A stretch of DNA of 64,000 nt from NCBI GenBank assembly GCA_947471745.1, contig CANJKZ010000114.1, positions 558,001-622,000 of the forward strand. The letters run 5' to 3'. The position numbers and the translations under genes are program-made. The stretch is from Closterium sp. Naga37s-1 (Eukaryota; Streptophyta; Zygnematophyceae; Desmidiales; Closteriaceae). The notes beneath the pieces are model-generated. The model had not been told where the DNA came from. It did no database searches and saw only the letters and a list, made by a program, of their open reading frames with translations. Shown piece by piece: positions 34,016 to 42,551 of this stretch; position 1 is the first letter of the stretch; each line of letters begins with the position of its first letter.

Positions 34016-34539
34016 TGGTATTGAGCCATAAAGTTCCTGACCTAAGTTAATGGGCCCACCCATTCGCGGTACGGCGCTCGCTGCGACGGGCGCGGCGGCG
34101 AAATGGCCGCGTTTCCCTCGTCGCCATCCCGTCTTTTTTTCCCTCGTCGCCTGCCCGTCGCCACGCCGTCGCGTTTTCCCCCGTCGGCAGCCCGTCGCCA
34201 GCCCGTTGCGTTTTCCCCCGTCGCCAGCCCGACGCGATTCTCCCGTCGCCAATACGTCACGTTTCCCTCGTCGTCAATACGTCGCGTTCCCCCCCCGTCG
34301 CCCCCTCTGCCCGCGCCTACCCCCTGCTTCACGTCGCCCCAGCCGCTCCTTCGCCCGCCGTCGCTCTTCCCGTCGCATTCCCCCTGCCCCCTGCCCGTCA
34401 CCCCCTCCGTCGCGACTGTTCGCGTGTGCAGCAGCGGTCGCTGTGGGGAGGAGAGGGAGGAGGGGACGGGAGTGGCGGCGGAACGCTGTGGGGGGGGGAG
34501 AGGGAAAGGGGGAAGGGAGTGGCGGCGGAACGCCAGCGA

Positions 34540-35065
34540 TGGGACCGCCAGCAGCTACAACGCCAGCAGAGACCCCCGCCAGCAGAACCCACCGCCAGCA
34601 GAGATCCCGCCAGAAGCACCACCGCCAGCAGAGAGACCCCGCCAGCAGCTTCACCGCCAGCAGAGCGACCCCGCCAGCAGCTTCACCGCCAGCAGAGAGA
34701 CCCCGCCAGCAGCTTCACCGCCAGCAGAGAGACCCCGCCAGCAGCGCCACCGCCAGCAGAGACCCCCGCCAGCAGCGCAACCGCCAGCTGAGACCCCCGC
34801 CAGCAGAGACCCCCGCCAGCAGCGCCACCGCCAGCAGAGACCCCCGCCAGCAGCGCAACCGCTAGCAGAGATCCCGCTAGCGGCACCACCGCCAGCAGTG
34901 AGACCCCGCCGGCAGCTACACCGCCAGCAGAGAGACCCCGCCAGCAGCTACACCACTAGCAGAGAGCCCGCCAGCAGCTACACCGCCAGCAGAGATCCCG
35001 CCAGCAGCACCACCGCCAGCAGAGAGACCCCGCCAGCAGCTACACCGCCAGCAGAGACCCCGCTG
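34540..35065. repeat. CGCCAGCAGAGACCC minisatellite in element F
   Basis: About 25 irregular copies of a 15-30-bp unit (CGCCAGCAGAGACCC, often with CGCCAGCAGCTTCAC). It lies in the interior of F, at a position comparable to the leader arrays of the larger copia copies. Confidence 0.9.
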
Positions 35066-35169
35066 CAGGGACTTCCGTGGGTGGGGCAGGGGTGTGGCGG
35101 CAGAAAGGGGGACCGGGGTGAGGTTCTAAGGGGCGGCTGACCGGGGGAGTGAGGTTAAGGGGGGGTGGG

Positions 35170-35405
35170 GACTTGGGGGTTGCTAAGAGGGGTTTCGCCA
35201 CTGGTGGCTCCCCCTCACCTCCTCTCCTCATCCCACTCTCACCTCTCCCCCCATAAAAGGGGGTTATTAAGAGGGGTTCGCCACGGGTGGCTCCCCCTCA
35301 CCTCCTCTCCTCATCCCACTCTCACCTCTCCCTTTGTAAAAGGGGGTTATTAAGAGGGGTTCGCCACGGGTGGCTCCCCCTCACCTCCTCTCCTCCTCCC
35401 CCTCT
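35170..35405. repeat. About 75-bp tandem repeat in element F
   Basis: Three copies of a unit beginning TTAAGAGGGGTTCGCC and ending in a CTCACCTCTCC-type stretch with AAAAGGGGGTTA. No coding meaning seen. Confidence 0.85.
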
Positions 35406-35488
35406 CACCTCTCTGCCGTCTTCCACTTCGCCAGGTGTTCCCCTCCACAGGCGTTCTACACTTCTACCTGCAAACAATTCAGGGGGCG

Positions 35489-35710
35489 TGTCAAACTATG
35501 TTTTGCATAGTTTATATAACTGTTTGTAGTTAGTGTTAGTGTAGTTATATATTTGCTTGTTTGGTGGTGCACCTTTGCTACTTTGCTATATGTACCTTGT
35601 GACCTATAGTGAAGCCAACCATTCTCACTCTCGCCTTGCACAACTCTCTCGACATACGTTGGCCTAGGCTACTAAGCCTAGGCCCTCAACCTTACGTTAG
35701 TATCTTGACA
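35489..35710 (+). repeat. 3' LTR of element F
   Basis: 222 bp, no difference from the 5' LTR found by reading. Confidence 0.9.
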
Positions 35711-35731
35711 TAGATCACAGTACAAGCAAAG

Positions 35732-36728
35732 TCAAGAAGTGAGTAAGTGAGACCAAGTAGGCACAAGGCCTAGAACAGTACAGAAACGCTGATGATCACC
35801 AGACCCAAGGGCCTTGGTGAAGATATCAGCAGTGTTGGCAAGAGAGGCCACGTAAGCAAGACGAAGCTGACCACGGTGCTGCAACTCTCGAGCAAGGAAG
35901 TAGCGCAGAGTGATGTGCTTCGTTCTGTGCTCCAGTCTGTGCCCCTAACACAATGCAACCATGGCCTTGTTGTCGACGTACAGAACTGGAGGAGAACGAG
36001 GCCGCTCTCCCAAGTCGGTAGTGAGCCAGCGTAACTCCTGTGCAGCCATGGCCCCTGCGTAGATCTCAGCCTCACAGCTGGAACTGAGAACAGAAGACGA
36101 GCGGGTGGACCGCCAAGAAACAGAGCCGGAGCCAAGGCCGAAAGTGTAACCCTATGACGACCGCTGCGTAGCCAGGTCGTCAACCCAAGAAGGGTCTGCG
36201 TGGCCAGTGAGGACAACTCGAGCCCGTCCTCCAAACACGAGCCCCATGCCCGACGTACTGCACAAGTAGCGCAACACCCTCTTAGCGGCCTCCCAGTGCT
36301 CTGGTCGGTGTCTCACGGGCGCAACGTAGCGTGCCAGGATGCTAAGAAGGTAGGCTAGTGCAGGTCATCAGGTACATGAGGCAGCCCACAAGCTCTGGAT
36401 ACGGGCCACTCGGCTCTACGGACTCATCCGAAGGCAGAGCTGAGAGCGAGTGACCGGCAGGCAGAGGAGTGGACTGTGGCGAGGAGAACGTGAAGCGAAA
36501 GCGCTGAAGGACCTGCTGCACCATGTGTGACTGAGTCAAGGTAATGGTGCGCTGTGCTCTATCCCGGGTGATCTGCAAGCCAAGATAGCTGCGCAGCTCA
36601 CCCAGGTCTGTGCACGTGTGTCTCTTATGCAGCTCCGACTTCACAAAGGCCAGTCCAGCAGTGTCAGCAGTGGCAAAGACCAAGTCGTCGACGTACATCA
36701 TCGTGTACAAACGAAGGGTCAGTGACAA
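35732..36728 (-). pseudogene. Copia E RT C-terminal and RNase H fragment
   Basis: Begins abruptly at MYVDDLVFATADTAGLAF, runs through LGELRSYLGLQITRDRA, and ends in RNase H at a stop at 35732-35734. A frame break occurs near 36340. Upstream it is fused by deletion (about 36705) to the pre-RT linker (PLPSPPTSSLPDVADPPSD, LLATVVTDPSF), which is itself fused near 36950 to the gag C-terminus. Confidence 0.85.
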
Positions 36729-36949
36729 CAGTGGCTAGAAGACGTGTGACAGTAGGACTGGCAGCACGAGCAAGGTCTGACGGCGGGTCAGCAACGTCAG
36801 GAAGAGAGGATGTAGGAGGAGACGGCAGAGGGACACGTTGTGGAACAGAGAAAGGACGAAGTGCCATCTGGTGCGTGCCGGGGACAGGAGGAGGACGCTG
36901 ACGCAGAACACGACGACCAGTGCGAACAGCGCGAACAGGGTTTCACGCA

Positions 36950-38013
36950 AACCAGCAAACCACTCACGAAGCTCCTGGGGTGAAGGGTTCTCACGCTGAC
37001 GCTGCTGCTGCTGCCTCTGACCACCGCCAAAGCCTCCCCTCTGACTGGTACCACCCCGGCCGCCACCACTGCCGCCTCCCCCACTCCCACCGCCGCCACC
37101 ACTCCCACCGCCGCCACCACCGCCCGCCTCCACTCCCACCACCACTCCCTCCGCCACCACCGCCACCTCCACCGCCTCCACCACCCCCACCACCGCCTCC
37201 ACCGCCGCCACCCCCACCGCCCCTGCCTCCCCGGCCCCTGCAGCTGCAGCGCCTCCCACTAGGGGCAGACGCAGCTCCTACCTCCTCAGCACGAAGGTAG
37301 TCAACAGCTGCAGCAGAGGCGACGGAGGGGACTAGGGGGGAGGGCGAACACCCCTCAAAGAAGGGAGTGCAAGGAGTGCCACAAGAAGCACCTACAGCGA
37401 CTATGCTAGTCTCAGCTGCTAGGAGGTGCTTCTCGAGTAGGTCGACTGTGAGGTCGGTGGGGACAAGGGCTAGAAGGAGGTCCCTGATAGCGCTAAGAGA
37501 GTCAGGGAGGCGGGTGACTATGAAGTAGAGAGTGATGTACATGGGAGGAGGGTTCTTGGTGAGAAACTCGGCGGGAAGCGCGGCGCGGTAGCGAGTGTCA
37601 CTAGTGCGAAGGTGAGTGATGAGGTCGGCTACTGTGGCAAAGGCGGACAGCTCTGGGAACAGGTAGGGCAGGAGAAGGCGGCCTGGAGCAGCAGTGGCCG
37701 GGGAGGAGTAACGAGCGACTACAACGTCGTACAGGGCTCTAGCTATCTTGTGCTGGCTAAAGTGAGCGCGTTCGGCTAACGGCAGGTGGTTGCGAATGGC
37801 TAGGCGAGCAGCAGCGTCACGGGTAAGCCACTATGAGCGAGTCGCACTGTCAGCTATGGCGGCAAAGGCGAGAGAGGCGCCAGACGTGAGGTCAAACAGT
37901 GAAACTCCGTCCTTGGAATCGCTCAGTAAGTACAGCTGTAAGTCGTCGAGCCACGCATCGAACTCTATCGGGCGGCCCTCCGGATCGAAAGTGAGGACAC
38001 TGAGCGTGGCCAT
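36950..38013 (-). pseudogene. Copia E gag fragment
   Basis: ATG at 38013 (MATLSVLTFDPEGRPIEFDA, YLLSDSKDGVSLFDLTSGAS) with a stop at about 37831. It continues out of register (HLRTSDTRYRAALPAEF, then YITLYFIVTRLPDSLSAIRD), reaches a Gly-rich tract and SPQELREWFAG, and is then cut by a deletion. Gag only; the zinc-knuckle, protease and integrase are missing. Confidence 0.85.
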
Positions 38014-38029
38014 AGTGGACAGAGCAGTC

Positions 38030-38770
38030 GGGCGCGCTAGCAGCAGAGCAGCACGCAGGCAGGGCTAGGCAGGCCAGCGCGCTAGCAGCAGGGCAGCACA
38101 CAGGCAAGGCAAGGCAAGGCGGCGCAGGGCGACTCAGCTGCGAGCGGCGCGCGGGCAGCAGGAGAGGGCGGCGCAGCAGCGAGCGGCGCGCGGCAGGGCA
38201 GGGCGCACAGTGGCGCGGCGCGCGGGCAGGGCAGGACGGCGCAGCGGCGCGGCGCGCGGGCAAGGCAGGGCGCGCGGCGACGCGGCGTGCGGGCAGGGCA
38301 GGGCGCTCTGCAGCGGGCGGTGCGCGGGCAGAGCAGGGCGCGCGGCGGCGGGCGGCGCGCGGGCAGGGCAGGGCGCACGGCGGCGGGCGACGCGCAAGCA
38401 GGGCGACGCGGCGGCGCGGCGCGCGGGCAGGGCAGGGCGCACGGCGGCGGGCGACGCGCAAGCAGGGCGACGCGGCGGCGCGGCGCGCGGGCAGGGCGAC
38501 GCGGCGGCGCGGCGCGCGGGCAGGGCGACGCGGCGGCGCGGCGCGCGGGCAGGGCAGGGAGCGCTGCAGCAGGCGGCGCGCGGGTCAGCAGGGCGCGTGG
38601 GCGAGGCGGCGCGGCGGCGCGCGGGCAAGCAGGGCGCGCTGCAGCGGGCGGCGCGCGCGCAAAGCAGAGCGCGCTGCGGCGGGCGGCGCGCGGGCAGAGC
38701 AGGGCGTGCGCAGGCAGCGCGACGCAGGGCAGGGCAGGGCAGGGCGGCGCGATCACGGCGGCGCGACGGG
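38030..38770. repeat. Leader tandem array of copia E
   Basis: GC-rich array built from GCGCGCGGGCAGGGC and GACGCGGCGGCGCG-type units. Same position as the arrays in B, D and G but with a different unit. Confidence 0.9.
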
Positions 38771-38805
38771 TGGGGTAGCGCTACTCGGTGGGCCCTAAAA
38801 AAAAC

Positions 38806-38835
38806 GGTCCTAGGCTAGGACCTGCTCTAAAACCA
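38806..38835 (-). promoter_or_regulatory. Primer-binding site and adjacent hairpin of copia E
   Basis: TGGTTTTAGAGC (38824-38835) next to the 5' LTR, ten of twelve bases as in the initiator tRNA-Met site. The adjacent hairpin GGTCCTA-GGC-TAGGACC lies at 38806-38822, and GGTGGGCCC at 38787-38795. Confidence 0.75.
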
Positions 38836-39099
38836 TGTCAAAGTAACGAACGAGAATGAATGAACTAGCAGCATGCAGGAGTACAAGTAGCAAACCCTAA
38901 TTAGGTTGTACCCCTTATGGGCTACCCCACTATAGCCTACAGAATAAGCAGCATATAAGTTTGACAGAATCAGTGTACCCAGAAAAAAAAAAATCCTGAA
39001 AAATCAGTGTTACCTATGAAATTAAGGCTGAAATATCAGTGTCACTAAAATCTGAACTCTGAAAAAACTGTGTAGGTACATAAAAGTAGGCCGATAATA

Positions 39100-39138
39100 A
39101 GGAATTTCAGGGAAAAAACCCTGATATCATAGGGCCTG
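39100..39138. repeat. Right terminal inverted repeat of the hAT element
   Basis: Read inwards CAGGCCCTATGATATCAGGG. It aligns with the left end around AGGCCCTGATCGATCAGGG. The TSD CGTGGAAC follows at 39139. Confidence 0.7.
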
Positions 39139-41337
39139 CGTGGAACGCATCCTTATGCTACCCCCCCCTTATAAGACAGGTGGTCCACATCATGTACTCT
39201 TCAGCAGGAAAGGTAATCACGTGGCATCGAGTTTCTTGAATGCAAGTCATTAGTGACCCACATGTCATCCTCGCTGGTGCGGTCAAGAAACTGAAGTAGC
39301 ACATCGACGTGTCGTCTCGTCGTTGTTAGTCGCCTTCGATTGTTTAGTTTACGTAGCGATTACATCCGATAGTAGAATGGGCCAGTAGTAGTTGCAATGT
39401 AATAAATTCAACGTTTTGTCGATGCCAAAGTGCCCGGAGAGGTTGAGGTCGTTAACCTCTTGCGTCAACAACTCCCTTAACTGTCAATATGAAATGACCC
39501 AAATCCGGTCAATCCCTACCTTAAGGTAATTATTCTGGTTGCGCTCAAAGAAGTGGTTGATCTTGTAGCCATGGTTGAATAATCATGTAAGCAGCAGGTT
39601 TGAATGGGCAGTGAGTACTGCTGTAGTCTGTATCAAAGGTCGGATCAGGGCGCTGGCGATATTATCCGCGCCCGTCTGACATGTTATGGTGTTGCGAAGT
39701 TGGATTTGAGAAAGTATGACCATCAAATGTGTCGCGTGTTGAGAGTTGGCTGGGCTCGTAGATACTGTATCGACTTGTTATCTGTCATGAATGTCATGTC
39801 AGCATGCACAACGACGAGCATTTCCTTGTCGTGCACCAGGTAGTTGCGCTCGCGTGCATTTTACGTGAATCATATGCAATTGGTTGCATCCCGTTGTCAT
39901 TTTTTTTTTATGGTGTGGTGCCGATGGTGAAATCATTGGCGTCCGTTATCACGCCGATGGGTCCGTGAACCATAGTACTGAGGGTGATGTCAAAATCTTT
40001 TTGAGCCCGTCGAAGGCCAATTGCCCTCCCCCCCCCCACCTCCCCAAAGAAAGAGCCTCCTTGTAAAGAAGGTCGGTTAAGGGTCCGGCTCTGCACGTCA
40101 TTTTTTAGGATAAAGCGTCGCACTTAATTTACGAACCCTATAGAACTTTGCAACTATGTGACGTTCGTTGGCAACTTCCACTGTAGAATCACTATCATTT
40201 TGTAGGGGGCAATCATAATACCTTCTCCTGAGATCATGTGTCCGGATAACTCCAACTCATATTTTGATAACTCGCACTTAGAGCCTTTCGTTATCAACAG
40301 GTTCTCCTGCAAGCGCTGGAACCCTTCTTCCTAGTCCTTGTAATGCTCCTTCTGAATCTTGTTGTACACCATGACGTCGTTGTGGTACAGGATAATCGCG
40401 TTCTCTAGTAGGTGCCGAAACACTCCGTCCATCATTAGCTTAAACGTCAAGGGAGCAATTGTCGTTCCGAATGGCATCGCAGTATACTCGTAAGTGCAGT
40501 ATCTTGTGCAAGATGCACTCTTTGAGCAGTCATTAGCAAACACACGAATTTGATGGAAACCCTACCGCAGATCGATTTTCGAAACATAACGAGCTCCGCA
40601 AAGCTAATCCAGTAAATCGTTTGCTTGCGAAATCATATCATGCGACTTGATTGTCACTTGATCCAATGCTCCGTAATTCGATACACGTGCGTAGGCCACC
40701 ATCCTTCTTCGGCGTGAACAGACTACGAGCAGCAAAGGGTGACATGTTCGGCTGGATGAAACCTTTACGATGAGGTAGTCAAGTTGACTATGCAACTCTT
40801 CCAAGTTCGGCTGACTCAACCGCCATAGTGACCGAAGAGTGGACTGCGCGATTGGCCCTAACTGTATCCGACTATCTTTTGGTCGCAGGTAGGTCATCTG
40901 CAAAAAAATCAAAATATCGGCATGTGGAACAACCACGCGACAGGCATGCATGTAGGTCATCTCCAAAAATTCCGAAATACCTTAGAGTTTATTGATGTCA
41001 GCAGTCGTTTTGCAAACCCACGCCTTGTATAGATGGACGGCAAAGGCTTGCACTTCTCGCCCAAGCAATCACTTAATTGGGATGGCGTTGACACGTGTTG
41101 TTACAAGCTATGGCTCCGTCCATTTCATAAGTATGCACCATCCCTTCGCACAAGGCATCATGCATGCTCCTGTCATCAACTTGAATCTTATATGAAATCG
41201 ATGTAGCCAGTGAATAATCTCGTGAATATTCACGTGATGGTGCAGTAGATGTACCGTTTAAAATGACGACCTAGTAAAGGATGGTATGTTGGGCGATAGG
41301 TACATCATCGAATAGGCACTTACTACAAGTATGCCTT
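39139..41337 (-). pseudogene. Ty3/gypsy pol relic (integrase, RNase H, RT)
   Basis: Read on the minus strand from high to low coordinates. RT: about 40990-40600 ([22 protein letters not shown], the gypsy D-Y-R-x-L-N-x-x-T motif region), then YEYTAMPFGTTIAPLTF and a decayed YHNDVMVY in place of Y-x-D-D (40543-40331), then QENLLITKGSKCELSKYELE and LSGHMISGEGI. RNase H: VITDANDFTIGTT and VHDKEMLVVVHADMTFMTDN (40000-39720). Integrase zinc region: N-L-S-G-H-F-G-I-D-K-T near 39420, then a third copy of the integrase core fragment at 39370-39139. Numerous stops and frameshifts; clearly old. It is the host sequence for the hAT element and for copia H. Confidence 0.8.
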
Positions 41338-41414
41338 TGTCAGAACTATGAGGGATGAATGAGATAGGTCAAGGCAAGGTGGGTACAATCAAGTGTCGAG
41401 AAAGAAGTTGTACC

Positions 41415-41538
41415 TGTCAGACTTATATGATCTAGTCTGTATAGGCTGTAGCGGGTTAAATACTAAGGGGTACACAATTCTAGGGTTCATATTTGTATCA
41501 CACTCATTCCTTAGTCAATCATTCCTCGTTTCTCATCA
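41415..41538 (+). repeat. 5' LTR of copia G
   Basis: 124 bp, TGTCAGACTT...TTTCTCATCA. Unusually short for a plant copia LTR. Its 3' end (ATCA) differs from the TTGACA ends of B, D, E and F. Confidence 0.92.
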
Positions 41539-41584
41539 TGGTATCGAGCAGGTTCCCTAGTGGGAACGCTTCCTAGGGCCCACC
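41539..41584 (+). promoter_or_regulatory. Primer-binding site, hairpin and GGGCCCACC block of copia G
   Basis: TGGTATCGAGCA abuts the LTR and fits initiator tRNA-Met. The hairpin GTTCCC-TAGT-GGGAAC follows at 41552-41567 and GGGCCCACC at 41576-41584. The same order occurs in D and E. Confidence 0.8.
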
Positions 41585-41639
41585 ACGAAAATGTTTTTTT
41601 GTCCTGCCCGGAGCGCGCTTCGCTCCTGCCCGAGTCGCG

Positions 41640-42185
41640 CCCCGTGTGCCCTCCCTACCGTCGCGCCCTCTCACGGCCCCTCACGGCCCCTTCGTGTCGC
41701 CCTTAGCGGCCCCTCTCACGGCCCCTCGCGCCGCCCTTACGGCCCCTTGCGCCGCCCTTACGGCCCCTCGCGCCGCCCTTACGGCCCCTTACGGCCCCTC
41801 GCGCCGCCCGTCGGCCCCTCGCGCCTCCCTTAGCGGCCCCTTACGGCCCCTCGCGCCGTCCCTTACGGCCCCTCGCGTGGCCCCTTACGCCCCTTACGGC
41901 CCCTCCCGCGGCCCCTTACGGTCCCTTACGGCCCCTCGTGCCGCCCTTAGCGGCCCCTTACGGCCCCTTACGGCCCGTCGCCGCCCTCCGCGGCCCCTCG
42001 CGCCGCCCTTCACGGCCCGTCGCCGCCCTCCGCGGCCCCTCGCGCCGCCCTCCGCGGCCCCTCTCGCCGCCCTTCACGGCCCGTCGCCGCCCTCCGCGGC
42101 CCCTCGCGCCGCCCTTCACGGCCCCTTCGCCGCCCTTCGCGGCCTCTCGCGGCCCTGTCGCCGCCCTTCGCGGCCCGCCGTCGCC
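41640..42185. repeat. Leader tandem array of copia G
   Basis: GC-rich array of units near CCTTACGGCCCCTCGCGCCG and CGCCCTCCGCGGCCCCTCGC, placed between the primer-binding site and the gag ATG. A further CAGCAGCCGCCGCCGTCCCTG repeat follows at 42190-42290. Confidence 0.9.
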
Positions 42186-42551
42186 GCCCCTGCAGCAGCA
42201 GCCGCCGCAGTCCCTACAGCAGCGGCCGCCGCCGTCCCTGCAGCAGCAGCCGCCGCCGTCCCTGCAGCGGAAGCCGCAGCTGCCGCAGCCGTCGCCGGCA
42301 GCAGCCGCCACCACCTCCCTCGGGGCCGCAGCTGCCGCCGCCGCTGACTGCACCCGCCGGTGTGCCTCGGCCCTACCGGCGCGCCTCGGCCCGCCTCTGC
42401 TGGTGCGCCTCGGCCCTACCTGCGCGCCTCGGCCCGTCCCTGCCGGTGCGCCTCGGCCCTGCCCCACCACTTGCGGCTCTCTGCCCTGGTAAGAGTGTCG
42501 CCGCACTGCTGCCACTGCTGCTACTGCCCCTAGCGTGCTGCTATTGCTGTC

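Larger units (their letters stand above)
33794..35710 (+). mobile_element. Non-autonomous LTR retrotransposon F (TRIM/LARD-like)
   Basis: LTRs of 222 bp at 33794-34015 and 35489-35710, identical by eye, with target duplication TAGAT (33789-33793 and 35711-35715). Primer-binding site TGGTATTGAGCC at 34016-34027; a purine tract AGGGGGCG precedes the 3' LTR. The 1.47-kb interior codes for no gag or pol domain and is mostly tandem repeats. LTR ends (TGTCAAAC...CTTGACA), primer type and the GGGCCCACC block match the local copia copies, so it is probably mobilised by their proteins. It is nested in copia E, and identical LTRs make it the youngest insertion here. Confidence 0.92.
33521..38966 (-). 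mobile_element. Ty1/copia element E, internally deleted, hosts element F
   Basis: The right LTR (5' LTR) is 38836-38966 (131 bp, TGTCAAAGTAAC...TTTGACA). The left LTR starts at 33521 but is cut at about 33595 and fused to internal sequence, so its end and the polypurine tract are deleted. Target duplication GAATC lies at 33516-33520 and 38967-38971. Protease, integrase and most of RT are deleted. It landed in the right subterminal region of the hAT element. The copy was later hit by F in its 3' UTR. Confidence 0.88.
15824..39138 (-). mobile_element. hAT-like DNA transposon, 4.0 kb, interrupted by three copia elements
   Basis: Left end CAGCCCCCCAGATTC...AGGCCCTGATCGATCAGGG, continuing after element B; the right end read inwards is CAGGCCCTATGATATCAGGG. 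These imperfect inverted ends are flanked by the 8-bp duplication CGTGGAAC. Both ends carry subterminal (A/T)TCAGTG words next to poly-A runs (22830-22910 and 38967-39050). Subtracting copia B, D and E with their duplications leaves about 4.0 kb, a normal autonomous hAT length. The minus strand between carries a ZNF862/KIAA1586-like hAT transposase. The left TIR is itself cut by copia B after 41 bp. Confidence 0.75.

Noticed and set aside
40331..40543. Functional gypsy reverse transcriptase
   Set aside because: The active-site Y-x-D-D reads Y-H-N-D and the gene is broken by many stops.
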